Source: JAIDVZ01 sp964486285 (GTDB lineage Bacteria; Verrucomicrobiota; Verrucomicrobiia; Opitutales; JAIRKQ01). From it: DNA of 49,340 bases. Numbering within the stretch: position 1 is the stretch's first letter; each line of letters opens with the position of its first letter. The position numbers and the translations under genes are program-made. Shown one piece after another: positions 7,255-16,700 of the stretch. The stretch is from positions 1 to 49,340 of the forward strand of contig CAZALH010000007.1 of the NCBI GenBank assembly GCA_964486285.1, in the 5' to 3' direction. The notes under the pieces are model-generated. The model was not told where the DNA came from. It worked only from the letters and a program-made list of their open reading frames with translations, and did no database searches.

Positions 7255-9129
7255 ATGATCAAAAATATATATACACAAATAGCGGGAAACATCGACAAAA
7301 AAGAATACGCTTCATCGGAATTAACTTATAGCAAATTTAAACAATTATTATTAAACAGTAATCGTTTTTTAATTCCGACCCAATTTCCAATCTTCCCTGC
7401 AAAAAGCATAGCGACTGATTCTTCTTGTAAGCCACATGAAAACGAGGGCACATATGGGAAAGTGCGCAAATGTCAATTAATTATGCCAGGAAAGGGAACA
7501 ATAAAATCTAAAGCTGACGACTCAAAAAATAATTTCTCGAAAAACAATGCGCTTAATTGGAATGCAATGCATAAGATGTTTAAATGTAAACCAAATAGCA
7601 GTAGTATTTGTCGAGAAATTGAAATGAATGAAGCTTTAATACAACCAAATGAAAACTTCAATGAAAAAAACTTTTATAATCAGCAAGCACGTGAATTTAT
7701 TACCAAATGTTATGGTACTATATCTAATGACGAAAATCAATTTATTGGGCTGATATTTAAGAAGGAAGATGGATCATCACTGGATAAATGTTCCTCATTA
7801 CGAAATGCACCATTAATTCAAAAAATTAAAGTAATGCAACAAATTGCTGATGGATTACATGTTATACATTCTCATGATATGATACACACTGACCTCAGCA
7901 CTAGAAATATCATGATAAGTAACACAAACAAAGGTTATAAAGCTACTATAATAGATTTAGGTAACGCTGAAAAAATCACTAACAAAGACTCCTTGCCTTT
8001 AAATGCTTCATATTGCGCTCCAACAGAAGCATACTTAATTCTCAAAAAATACAAAGATTCTAAAAAAAATTATAGACTACCAGCTTTACAAGAAATATTT
8101 ATGCCTATCTTTAGGCCATGGGAATGGAAAAAAACTAAAGCCCAAACCAATCAAAAAATTAATGAGTTAAAAACACAAAAACAAAAAGAACTACAAAACT
8201 TAAAAAATTCTTCTTTTGACATTCCTAGCTTGGGATACTTAATGACAAAAATATGTTTTTCATCTGACATCTGGGAAAATTTATCTTTAATCAATCACAA
8301 CGATTTTAAATCAAATGTAGCTGCTAGAAACCTTATCAAGTCAGCAATTGACGATATAACTAAAGTTGATTTACAACAATTTCGTAAAGATTGTAATCTA
8401 TTAGCACCAAAAGAAAAGGATAAGATCCTTAATTTATTCAAAGCATTACAAGAAAAAAAAATTAACCTATTTACATATCTAAATGATCCATCTGTACTAA
8501 AACATAAAAATACTTCGCAAACACAACAAAACAATGATAACGCAAATAAAATGAGTGATGAACAAGTAGAATTTTTAAGACAAATGTTTCTAGCATGTGT
8601 TGATGAAAATCCTGAAAACCGTCCAACTGCTGCCCAAATCGGAGAATGTTTCGAATTATTCGCTGCCGGATATACCGATTTTAATCAAGCAATTAAATTA
8701 GCAAAATTTGACCGACCAAATCTTTTCGAAGAAAATCATGTTAAAAACGACGCAGAAAAAGTATCGACTTTAACACAAGACTCTGATTCATCAGATGATG
8801 ATATGACAGAACCTGAGGTAGATGTAACAAATGATACCTCATTTTCGTTAACCATAAACGATGAACCAATAATCAGCAAGATTACACATAACAAATCACA
8901 AATCAAAGCATCAACTATTGAATATCCAAAAAGCGAAAAATCATTAAATTTCGAAAAAACATCACTCTTGGAAAAAATAAAAACAATAAGTAAACTCGTC
9001 TTAGAACTTTTTAAAAAATTTTTCAACTTTGAATATAATCCACTGTTGCCTCATTTTTTATTAACTTGTGCTATACTAGCAGTTTTAGCAAAAAATTATT
9101 ATATAAATAGACAGGGTAATATAATTTAA
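7255..9129 (+). CDS. Divergent protein kinase 3 with C-terminal membrane anchor
   Basis: A 624-residue paralogue of kinase 2, 24 bases downstream. The glycine loop is degenerate (NEGTYGKV, 63-70, first Gly lost). Lys107 aligns with the ATP lysine. The catalytic loop is HTDLSTRN (211-218): Asp213 and Asn218 are kept, but Arg becomes Thr and the Ser/Thr-kinase Lys becomes Ser, closer to the HRDLAARN pattern of tyrosine kinases. DLG (234-236), CAPTE (254-258) and RP (456-457) are present. A charged, possibly coiled stretch lies at about 288-318, the shared C-terminal module at 433-489, and an Asp/Ser-rich patch at 508-525. One hydrophobic segment (about 597-617, LLTCAILAVLA) ends seven residues from the C-terminus, giving a tail-anchor layout. 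Activity and specificity are uncertain. Confidence 0.82.
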   Translation: MIKNIYTQIAGNIDKKEYASSELTYSKFKQLLLNSNRFLIPTQFPIFPAKSIATDSSCKPHENEGTYGKVRKCQLIMPGKGTIKSKADDSKNNFSKNNALNWNAMHKMFKCKPNSSSICREIEMNEALIQPNENFNEKNFYNQQAREFITKCYGTISNDENQFIGLIFKKEDGSSLDKCSSLRNAPLIQKIKVMQQIADGLHVIHSHDMIHTDLSTRNIMISNTNKGYKATIIDLGNAEKITNKDSLPLNASYCAPTEAYLILKKYKDSKKNYRLPALQEIFMPIFRPWEWKKTKAQTNQKINELKTQKQKELQNLKNSSFDIPSLGYLMTKICFSSDIWENLSLINHNDFKSNVAARNLIKSAIDDITKVDLQQFRKDCNLLAPKEKDKILNLFKALQEKKINLFTYLNDPSVLKHKNTSQTQQNNDNANKMSDEQVEFLRQMFLACVDENPENRPTAAQIGECFELFAAGYTDFNQAIKLAKFDRPNLFEENHVKNDAEKVSTLTQDSDSSDDDMTEPEVDVTNDTSFSLTINDEPIISKITHNKSQIKASTIEYPKSEKSLNFEKTSLLEKIKTISKLVLELFKKFFNFEYNPLLPHFLLTCAILAVLAKNYYINRQGNII

Positions 9130-9232
9130 AACTAAATTTTTATCATAAATTAAATGTTGACGTTTCGAAATCACCATGCAAATTCCTGAGGTCTGGTCTT
9201 CGAGTGATTCTTATGGATTACTGTGGGCGAAT
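9130..9232 (+). promoter_or_regulatory. Probable promoter region of the tRNA-Thr/tuf block
   Basis: This 103-base gap is less AT-rich than the kinase DNA upstream. A TTGACG at 9157-9162 would serve as a -35 element, but no convincing -10 lies 16-18 bases downstream. It must contain, or follow, the promoter that reads into the highly expressed tRNA-Thr/tuf/rif block. No terminator hairpin for the kinase transcript is visible. Confidence 0.35.
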
Positions 9233-9308
<76 letters not shown>

Positions 9309-9341
9309 GTTTTATTAAATTTTATACAAATAAGGAACATA

Positions 9342-10532
9342 ATGGCAAAAGAAACATTCGAGAGGACAAAGCCTCACGTTAACGTTGGCACAATTGGTCA
9401 CGTCGATCATGGAAAGTCAACACTTACAACTGCTATACTGAAGGTTCAGTCCGATAAAGGTTTAGCAGAGTTTAAATCATACGCAGATGTTACTAAGGGT
9501 GGTACTGTGCGTGATGCTAGCAAAACTGTAACAATTGCAGTTTCTCATGTGGAATATGAAACAGACAATAGGCACTATGCACACGTAGATTGCCCAGGGC
9601 ATGCTGATTTCGTAAAGAATATGATCACTGGTGCTGCACAAATGGATGGAGCAATTTTAGTGGTTAGCGCATATGATGGACCTATGCCTCAAACACGTGA
9701 ACACATATTATTAGCTCGTCAAGTTGGCGTCCCAAATATCGTAGTTTTCTTAAATAAAGTCGATTTACTAGATGATCCAGAATTGTTGGATCTCGTCGAA
9801 ATGGAAGTACGTGATCTTTTAACAAAATACGAATATAAAGGAGACAATATAACAATCATTCGCGGATCTGCTCTAGCTGCACTAGAAGGCAAACCAGAAG
9901 GAATAAAAGCTATCGATGAATTACTAGCAGCCTTAGATAAAGATATTCCTACTCCAACACGTGAAATTGATAAACCTTTCTTAATGTCCGTTGAAGATGT
10001 ATTTTCTATTACTGGGCGCGGAACTGTAGCAACAGGAAGAATTGAACGTGGATGCATAAAAGTTGGTGAAGAAGTAGAAATTGTTGGACTTAGCGAAACC
10101 CGCAAAACAACATGTACTGGTATCGAAATGTTCCGTAAGCTACTTGATCAAGGACAAGCCGGTGATAATGTCGGAATATTATTGCGTGGTATTGAAAAAG
10201 ACCAAGTGGAAAGAGGTAATGTATTGGCTAAACCAGGTTCTATTCACCCACACACAAAAGCAAAAGCTGAAGTATACGTATTAACGAAAGATGAAGGTGG
10301 ACGTCACACTCCATTCTTTAATGGATATCGACCACAGTTTTACTTTGGAACTGCTGACGTAACAGGAGTAGTACATCTTCCTGAAGGAACTGAAATGGTA
10401 ATGCCTGGCGATAATCTTGGTGTAGAAATCGAACTACAAAAGCCAATAGCTATGGAAAAAGGACAAAGGTTCGCTATTCGTGAAGGTGGACGCACAATCG
10501 GTGCCGGACGTATTACAGAAATAATCGCTTAA
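9342..10532 (+). CDS. tuf: EF-Tu, translation elongation factor
   Basis: Delivers aminoacyl-tRNA to the ribosome as a GTPase. Start ATG at 9342, preceded by TAAGGAAC; the frame stays open upstream through the tRNA, but that extension is spurious. At 396 residues the size is normal. G1 is GHVDHGKS (19-26), G3 DCPGH (83-87), G4 NKVD (138-141) and G5 SAL (176-178). The switch I region is unusual: where most EF-Tu have RGITI, this has KTVTI (61-65), inside GGTVRDASKTVTIAV, although the Mg-coordinating Thr64 position is kept. I recall similar sequences from Verrucomicrobiota, so this may be a lineage trait. It is the only tuf here: the usual second copy between fusA and rpsJ is absent. Confidence 0.97.
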   Translation: MAKETFERTKPHVNVGTIGHVDHGKSTLTTAILKVQSDKGLAEFKSYADVTKGGTVRDASKTVTIAVSHVEYETDNRHYAHVDCPGHADFVKNMITGAAQMDGAILVVSAYDGPMPQTREHILLARQVGVPNIVVFLNKVDLLDDPELLDLVEMEVRDLLTKYEYKGDNITIIRGSALAALEGKPEGIKAIDELLAALDKDIPTPTREIDKPFLMSVEDVFSITGRGTVATGRIERGCIKVGEEVEIVGLSETRKTTCTGIEMFRKLLDQGQAGDNVGILLRGIEKDQVERGNVLAKPGSIHPHTKAKAEVYVLTKDEGGRHTPFFNGYRPQFYFGTADVTGVVHLPEGTEMVMPGDNLGVEIELQKPIAMEKGQRFAIREGGRTIGAGRITEIIA

Positions 10533-10545
10533 AAACGACCGAAAA

Positions 10546-10572
10546 AACGTAAGAGATTATACTTCTTACGTT
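10546..10572 (+). promoter_or_regulatory. 9-base hairpin between tuf and tRNA-Trp
   Basis: AACGTAAGA (10546-10554) and TCTTACGTT (10564-10572) form a perfect stem with a nine-base loop. No T-run follows, so full termination is unlikely. It could protect the tuf mRNA 3' end or mark the cut that releases the tRNA ten bases downstream. Confidence 0.5.
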
Positions 10573-10581
10573 GAAAAATTT

Positions 10582-10657
<76 letters not shown>

Positions 10658-10677
10658 AAATATTACTTAATTGATCA

Positions 10678-10878
10678 ATGAATTTTTTTACTAAAGTTAA
10701 ACAATTTTTTTCAGAAATCATCACTGAATTAAAGAAAACGACATGGCCAACAAAAAAAGCTCTTCAACATGCTACTTGCATCGTCATCATTACTATGTTT
10801 TTACTTGGATCTTACATCAGTGTTGTAGACTTTGTTTTGTTTAATAGTATAAAATTTATTAATTTCTTGGTAAGATAA
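10678..10878 (+). CDS. secE: SecE, preprotein translocase subunit
   Basis: A small single-span inner-membrane protein that clamps SecY. It has 66 residues: an amphipathic helix with the family motif ELKKTTWPTKK (about 16-26), followed by a transmembrane segment (about 33-56, IVIITMFLLGSYISVVDFVL). This is the short one-span form usual outside Enterobacteria. Its stop (TAA) shares an A with the ATG of nusG. Confidence 0.94.
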   Translation: MNFFTKVKQFFSEIITELKKTTWPTKKALQHATCIVIITMFLLGSYISVVDFVLFNSIKFINFLVR

Positions 10879-11480
10879 TGGAAAATAAGGAAATTTCGAC
10901 TATGAACACAGAATTATCTGAACCACAATGGTTTACTTTACAAACATTATCAAATCAAGAGTATAAAGTAAAAACGAACTTAGAAACCATAATAAAAGAA
11001 CATAATCTGGAAGATACCATTTTAGAAATTTTAGTTCCATCAGAAAAAATTTCGGAAGTAAAGAATGGAAAAAAACACACACGTATACGCAAATTTTATC
11101 CAGGATATGTTTTTATACATATGCATATGTATGATAAAAATGGTGAAATTCGGCAAAATGTTTGGCAATTAATAAGGAATGCCAATGGTGTAGTTCGGTT
11201 TGTAGGAAATAATAATCCGATCGCACTAAAACCTACAGAAATCAACGGGATCATTGATAAAATTCATGCGTCTGAAGGGAAAAGTATACCCAAAGTGTCG
11301 TTTGAAGTTGGTGATATCGTAAAAATTAACGATGGTCCATTTTTAAACTTGACAGGAGAAATAGAAGCTATTGATACTGAGGCTGGCAAGCTTAAAGTAC
11401 AAGTGTCAATGTTTGGTAGATTGACACCTGTTGATCTTGAGTTTTGGCAAGTAAACCACAGTGACGAAGAAAACAATTAA
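10878..11480 (+). CDS. nusG: NusG, transcription elongation/antitermination factor
   Basis: Bridges RNA polymerase and the ribosome or Rho. The 200 residues show an N-terminal NGN domain (PQWFTLQTLSNQEYKVK near residue 15, FYPGYVFIHM near 76) and a C-terminal KOW domain (VGDIVKINDGPF, about 143-154). The start at 10878 overlaps the secE stop (TAATG), suggesting coupling. A second in-frame ATG at 10902 has AAGGA ten bases before it and could be the main start, giving 192 residues. Confidence 0.95.
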   Translation: MENKEISTMNTELSEPQWFTLQTLSNQEYKVKTNLETIIKEHNLEDTILEILVPSEKISEVKNGKKHTRIRKFYPGYVFIHMHMYDKNGEIRQNVWQLIRNANGVVRFVGNNNPIALKPTEINGIIDKIHASEGKSIPKVSFEVGDIVKINDGPFLNLTGEIEAIDTEAGKLKVQVSMFGRLTPVDLEFWQVNHSDEENN

Positions 11481-11498
11481 AATCTTTTAAGGAAAAAC

Positions 11499-11921
11499 AT
11501 GGCAAAAAAAGTTGTTAAAGAAATTAAGTTACAACTTCCAGCTGGAGCAGCTAATCCAGCACCTCCTGTTGGACCTGCACTTGGTGCAGCCGGAATAAAT
11601 ATAATGGGATTTTGTAAAGAATTTAACGCCAAAACAAAGGATCAAAACGGATTGATACTTCCTGTAGTCATATCCGTTTATGCTGATAAATCTTTCAGTT
11701 TTATTTTAAAATCCCCACCAGCATCGGTATTATTAAAAAAAGCAGCTGGACTAACAAAAGGATCAGGGGTACCAAACCGTAATAAAGTTGGCACTGTAAC
11801 ACAAGCAGATGTCCTGGAAATTGCTAAAACAAAAATGGAAGATTTAAATGCTAGTGATATTGAAGCTGCTGCTAAAATAATAGCTGGTACAGCAAGAAGT
11901 ATGGGAATAGATGTTATCTAA
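11499..11921 (+). CDS. rplK: Ribosomal protein L11
   Basis: Forms the GTPase-associated centre with L10/L12 on the large subunit. At 140 residues it is standard length. The N-terminal proline-rich switch PAGAANPAPPVGPALG and the C-terminal rRNA-binding end (AGTARSMGI) are clear. An AAGGAAA lies ahead of the ATG. Part of the rplKAJL-rpoBC order. Confidence 0.97.
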   Translation: MAKKVVKEIKLQLPAGAANPAPPVGPALGAAGINIMGFCKEFNAKTKDQNGLILPVVISVYADKSFSFILKSPPASVLLKKAAGLTKGSGVPNRNKVGTVTQADVLEIAKTKMEDLNASDIEAAAKIIAGTARSMGIDVI

Positions 11922-11933
11922 CAGTTTTTTATT

Positions 11934-12626
11934 ATGAAAAAGTCAAGCAAAAGACATATTCAAGCGCAGGAGGTCGGAAATTTAAAAATAGAGTATTCTA
12001 TTTCAGAGGCCGTTGAACTGCTACATAAAATGCCCAAAGCACGGTTCGATGAGACTGTTTCATTATCACTACATTTAGGTGTAGATCCTAAACAAAGTGA
12101 TCAAATGGTACGTGGAACAGTTGCATTGCCAAATGGTAGTGGAAAGGTTGTACGTGTACTAGCATTTACTAATAATCCAGAAGCAGCAATTAAGGCGGGT
12201 GCTGATTTTGCTGGACTGGGCGATATGTTGGAAAAAATTTCAGATGGGTGGCTTGGATTTGATGTTGCAGTTGCTACAACATCTGCTATGAAAGATGTAC
12301 GTTCTGCAGCTAGAATATTGGGGCCACGTGGATTAATGCCAAATCCTAAGAGCGGTACTGTCACTGATGATATTGAAGAAGCAATAAAAGCAGTAAAATC
12401 TGGACGTGTAGAATTTAAGATGGATAAGACCGCGAATATCGCCATCACTGTTGGGAAAGTGTCATTTAGTGATGAAAAATTAATTCAAAATATTGAAGCA
12501 GCTATTGAAGTATTGTCTCATTTACGTCCATCAGAATTTCGCGGCAAATTTATAAAATCCATGGTGCTAAATGCAACTATGGGTCCGGGAATAAAGTTAT
12601 CACAGAAGATCTATTCACAGTTCTAA
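11934..12626 (+). CDS. rplA: Ribosomal protein L1
   Basis: L1 stalk protein that helps deacylated tRNA leave the E site and, in other bacteria, represses its own operon by binding the mRNA. It has 230 residues with the typical GPRGLMPNPKSGTVT motif (about 140-154) and the C-terminal SMVLNATMGPG. Starts 12 bases after rplK. Confidence 0.96.
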   Translation: MKKSSKRHIQAQEVGNLKIEYSISEAVELLHKMPKARFDETVSLSLHLGVDPKQSDQMVRGTVALPNGSGKVVRVLAFTNNPEAAIKAGADFAGLGDMLEKISDGWLGFDVAVATTSAMKDVRSAARILGPRGLMPNPKSGTVTDDIEEAIKAVKSGRVEFKMDKTANIAITVGKVSFSDEKLIQNIEAAIEVLSHLRPSEFRGKFIKSMVLNATMGPGIKLSQKIYSQF

Positions 12627-12643
12627 TTCAAGGAGGAATATAA

Positions 12644-13159
12644 ATGAGAAACGAGAAAAGACTTTTAGCGCAATGGATCTGTAAGCAATTAGATAAATCA
12701 AGTTATTTCTTCATTGCTGATTTTTCTAAAGTAACGGTTAAAGAAATAGCAGCATTAAGAAATGAGCTTAGAAAAAAATCTAGCGAATATCATGTAGTAA
12801 AAAATTCTATTTTAAAAGCTGCGATAAATGAACGTGAGTTGCCGAACATTGATCATCTATTATCCGGACAAAATGCCATTGTGGTTGGAGGGAATAATCC
12901 TTCAGAAGTCGCTAAAATATTAAAAAATTTTTATAAAGACTCAAAAGAAGAAAAATTTGCTATCAAAGGTGGAATCTTAGATAATGTTACCTTATCTATT
13001 GATGAAATTAATACACTGGCTGATTTGCCTTCAATTGAAGTTTTACGTGGTCAATTGTTGTCACTATTAAATGCACCTGCTCAAAAATGTGTGCGTTTAT
13101 TCAATGCAGTTCCACAGAGTGTTTTAAATGTCTTACAAGCAAAAGTTGACAAAAAATAA
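12644..13159 (+). CDS. rplJ: Ribosomal protein L10
   Basis: Base of the ribosomal stalk that carries L7/L12 dimers. It has 171 residues with the YHVVKNSILKAA segment (about 49-60) and a C-terminal helix for L12 binding. It has one of the strongest ribosome sites in the window (AAGGAGGAA, eight bases before ATG), consistent with high expression. Confidence 0.95.
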   Translation: MRNEKRLLAQWICKQLDKSSYFFIADFSKVTVKEIAALRNELRKKSSEYHVVKNSILKAAINERELPNIDHLLSGQNAIVVGGNNPSEVAKILKNFYKDSKEEKFAIKGGILDNVTLSIDEINTLADLPSIEVLRGQLLSLLNAPAQKCVRLFNAVPQSVLNVLQAKVDKK

Positions 13160-13209
13160 TTTTTTATAAATAAAAACTAGATCGCGCTAGGGGAATATTC
13201 TCTTAAACA

Positions 13210-13227
13210 GATCTATATAAGTAGATC
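13210..13227 (+). promoter_or_regulatory. Hairpin in the rplJ-rplL gap
   Basis: GATCTA (13210-13215) and TAGATC (13222-13227) form a perfect six-base stem inside the 96-base gap between L10 and L7/L12. A CTAG/CTAG mini-stem lies at 13177-13190. The gap could tune the 1:4 or higher L10:L12 output, through mRNA processing or a translational enhancer. Function is inferred. Confidence 0.35.
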
Positions 13228-13255
13228 ACTAGCTTGGTCGATGGAGAATAAAAAA

Positions 13256-13642
13256 ATGGCAAATATTACAAAAGAAGAAGTTATTGAATGGTTAAGTTCA
13301 CAATCTGTACTGGAAATCGCAAGTCTGGTCAAAGAACTTGAAGAAAAATGGGGTGTTAGTGCCGCTGCTCCTGTCGCTGTTGCAGCTGCACCTGTTGCCG
13401 CCGGAGGAGCAGCTCCAGCTCAAGAAGAACAAACCGAATTTTCAGTAGTTTTAAAATCTGCAGGTGATAAAAAGATTGAAGCTATCAAGGTTGTGCGTGA
13501 GATCACTGGTCTTGGATTAAAAGAAGCAAAAGACCTTGTTGAAGGAGCACCTAAACCTATCAAAGAAGGAGTTTCTAAATCTGAAGCAGATGAGATCAAA
13601 TCTAAATTAGAAGCTACTGGTGCTGCAGTTGAAATTAAATAA
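13256..13642 (+). CDS. rplL: Ribosomal protein L7/L12
   Basis: Multicopy stalk protein that recruits translational GTPases. The start is placed at the ATG at 13256 because GGAGA lies nine bases upstream and the protein then begins MANITKEEV; an upstream in-frame ATG at 13241 lies within the ribosome site. It has 128 residues: N-terminal dimer domain, Ala/Pro/Val-rich hinge (about 38-58) and C-terminal factor-binding domain (KIEAIKVVREITGLGLKEAK). Confidence 0.97.
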   Translation: MANITKEEVIEWLSSQSVLEIASLVKELEEKWGVSAAAPVAVAAAPVAAGGAAPAQEEQTEFSVVLKSAGDKKIEAIKVVREITGLGLKEAKDLVEGAPKPIKEGVSKSEADEIKSKLEATGAAVEIK

Positions 13643-13672
13643 GTCTCAAATTTTTAAGATCAAAAAAATTCC

Positions 13673-13730
13673 GTGGCTTTCAAAATCATCACAGTTTTGT
13701 TGTGATTTTGACGAGCTACGTTTTGTTATT
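13673..13730 (+). terminator. Rho-independent terminator/attenuator between rplL and rpoB
   Basis: The outer stem GTGGCT (13673-13678) with AGCTAC (13714-13719, one G-T pair) continues inward as TCAAAATCA/TGATTTTGA (about 13680-13711) and is followed by GTTTTGTTATTT. This matches the place where E. coli uses partial termination to lower rpoBC output relative to ribosomal proteins. Whether it attenuates or fully terminates cannot be told by eye. Confidence 0.65.
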
Positions 13731-13783
13731 TAAGTAAAGTTCACTTTTATTAATTCTATTATTATCTACAATCATCATACAGT

Positions 13784-16700
13784 ATGACAGAAAACTATCG
13801 CGTTAGTTTTGGGAAATTAAAAGAGGTTATAACGCCGCCTTATCTTATAGAAAATCAAATCAGTTCATTTAAGGAATTTTTACAAACAGACATTGAAGCG
13901 GCTAAAAGACAAAATGTCGGACTGGAATCAGTGTTTCGAAGCTCATTCCCAATACTTAGTTACGATGGAAATGTATCTTTAGATTATGTACAATATCGCA
14001 TTGATGCTCCAAAACATACAGAAGATTTTTGTATAAAAGAAGGGATAACATATGGAGCACCACTGTATGTAACTCTGCGACTCACTAGTGCAGATGAATC
14101 TCGTGAAGAAGAAATTTTCATGGGTGAAATGCCAATTATGAGTAAACGTGGGTCGTTTATTATTAGCGGTAGTGAACGTGTAGTTGTCAGTCAATTACAC
14201 CGTTCACCTGGCATCTGTTTTGAAATTACTCAACACACTAGTGGGAAAAATTTGTACGCATTTAGAATAATGCCAGATAGAGGCACATGGATAGAAGTAC
14301 AATCTGATCAAAATGACCTTTTGTATGTTTATCTTGATCGCAGGCGCAGACGTCGTAAGTTTTTATTAACAACCATGTTACGTGCATTTGGACACAGTTC
14401 AGATTACGATATTATTTCTCTGTTTTACACTGTTCATGAAGCTCGCATAGATGATTTACTAAAAAAAGATTCTTTCATTGATCTTGTGTTAACAGATGAT
14501 ATTATTGACGTGCAACATGGCATCGTATTAGCTCGTGCTTACGATAATATCGGCAGAACATTACTTAAGAGTTTTAAAGAAGCTGGTATAGAAAAAATCT
14601 CTTATGCTGACACTTCTATTGATAACGGGTTAATTATTCGCAGCTTAAAAAAAGATCCAGCACATAACGAAGAGGAAGCTTTAATTGAAATATATAAACT
14701 TTTACGGCCAGGTGAACCAATTAACATACAAAATGCCAAAGCATTTTTAGCAAGAAATTTCATGGACAAAAAACGTTACGATCTTAGTCAAATCGGACGT
14801 TATAAATTAAATCGAAAATTAGGTTTAGATAAAGATCTTGATGATCGTATCATTTCTGCAGAAGATATCGTCGCAGCAACGAAATATCTATGCCAGTTAA
14901 GAAGTGGTAAAGGAATTATTGATGACATAGACAATCTTGGAAGTCGGCGTGTTCGCGGTGTGGGAGAATTGTTAGTTAATCAATGTCGCGTAGGATTAGC
15001 TCGCATGGAACGTGTTATTCGTGAACGAATGTCATTATTCGATCAAAGTGTTGATATGTTAACACCACAAAAATTGTTAAATCCTAAATTATTGATGTCT
15101 GTTATTCGTGACTTTTTTGCGCGTAGTCAGTTGTCACAGTTTATGGACCAAATTAATCCATTATCAGAAATCGCGCATAAACGTCGATTATCATCGCTGG
15201 GACCAAATGGGTTAAATCGTGAACGTGCTGGATTGGAAGTACGTGACGTACATTCTTCGCACTATGGTCGCATATGCCCTATAGAAACTCCGGAAGGAGC
15301 GAATATCGGGCTCATTAATTCACTGAGTACATACGCTAGAATTAATAAATTTGGTTTTATAGAAACTCCTTATCGTGTAGTAAAAAATGGGCACGTCACT
15401 GATGAAGTTGTTTATTTGAACGCAGATGATGAAGAAGGAAAAATCATTGCACAAGCGAATTCAGAAATGGATGAAAATGACAATTTAATCGGGAGGGTTG
15501 CAGTGCGTAAATCAAATGAACTTCTCGATGTATCCCCTTCTGAAGTCGATTATATGGATGTTTCACCTAAACAAGTAATATCCGTAGCAGCTGGATTAAT
15601 TCCATTTCTAGAACACGATGATACTAGCCGTGCCCTTATGGGAGCAAATATGCAACGTCAAGGTGTGCCATTATTACTTACAGAAGCACCTTTGGTCGGG
15701 ACTGGTATAGAACAAAAAATCGCTCATGATTCAGGGCATGTTGTTTTAGCAACCAAATCAGGTATCGTAGCTTCAGTTGATAGCAATAAGATTATCGTAT
15801 CTAAAGATGGGAAATTGCCTGCGAACTTCGATGCTAATAAAAATAACAACAAAGACATACAAGTTTATAAATTGCGTAAATATCTTCGCTCAAATGCCGC
15901 AACTTGCTTTAATCAACATCCAATTGTTTCAAAACATCAAAAAATAGAAGAAGGAGATGTATTGGCCGATGGAGCTTCTATCGATCATGGAGAACTAGCA
16001 CTTGGGAAAAATGTCCTCGTAGCATTTATGCCATGGAATGGATATAATTTCGAAGATGCTGTTATCCTTAGTGAAAGAATGATAACTGATGATGTTTTTA
16101 CCTCTATTCATATTGATGAATATGAAATAACTGCACGAGATACAAAACTCGGCTTTGAAGAAATTACACGCGATATTCCAAACGTTGGTGATGAAGCTTT
16201 AAAAAATCTCAATCGTGATGGCATCATAAAAATTGGAGCTGAAGTAAAACCAGGAGATATACTCGTCGGGAAAATTACCCCTAAAACGGAAACTGATCTT
16301 GCCCCAGAAGAAAAACTATTGCGGGCAATATTTGGAGAAAAGGCAGCAGATGTTAAAGATTCTTCACTAATCGCACCTGCTGGTTGCTATGGCACTGTTA
16401 TGGATGTAAAAATTTCCAGCAGAACAGATAATGAAAAAGAAGACATTTCAGAATCGGAATGCCGTCGTAGAGTAAAAAAAATTAACGAAGAATTTCGTAC
16501 ACAAGCTGATCAAATACGAGATGATTTAACAGAAGCGTTTTCTAGCATATTACTTGGAGAAAAAATCCCATTAGACATCATCGACACTGATACAGGCGAA
16601 ACTATATTAGCAGCTAATAGGAAAATAACGAAGACGTTGTTACGCCGATTAGCAGCAAGTGGACGCAATATCGATATGCCAATGTCGCCAGTGAAGAATA

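Noticed and set aside
12101..12448. Open frames on the opposite strand of ribosomal and polymerase genes (this one lies against rplA)
   Set aside because: They mirror the codon pattern of the true gene, have no family resemblance and no ribosome sites.
13177..13190. CTAG-ATCGCG-CTAG as an independent regulatory hairpin
   Set aside because: Four-base self-complementary stem only; too weak to stand alone, mentioned within the rplJ-rplL gap.
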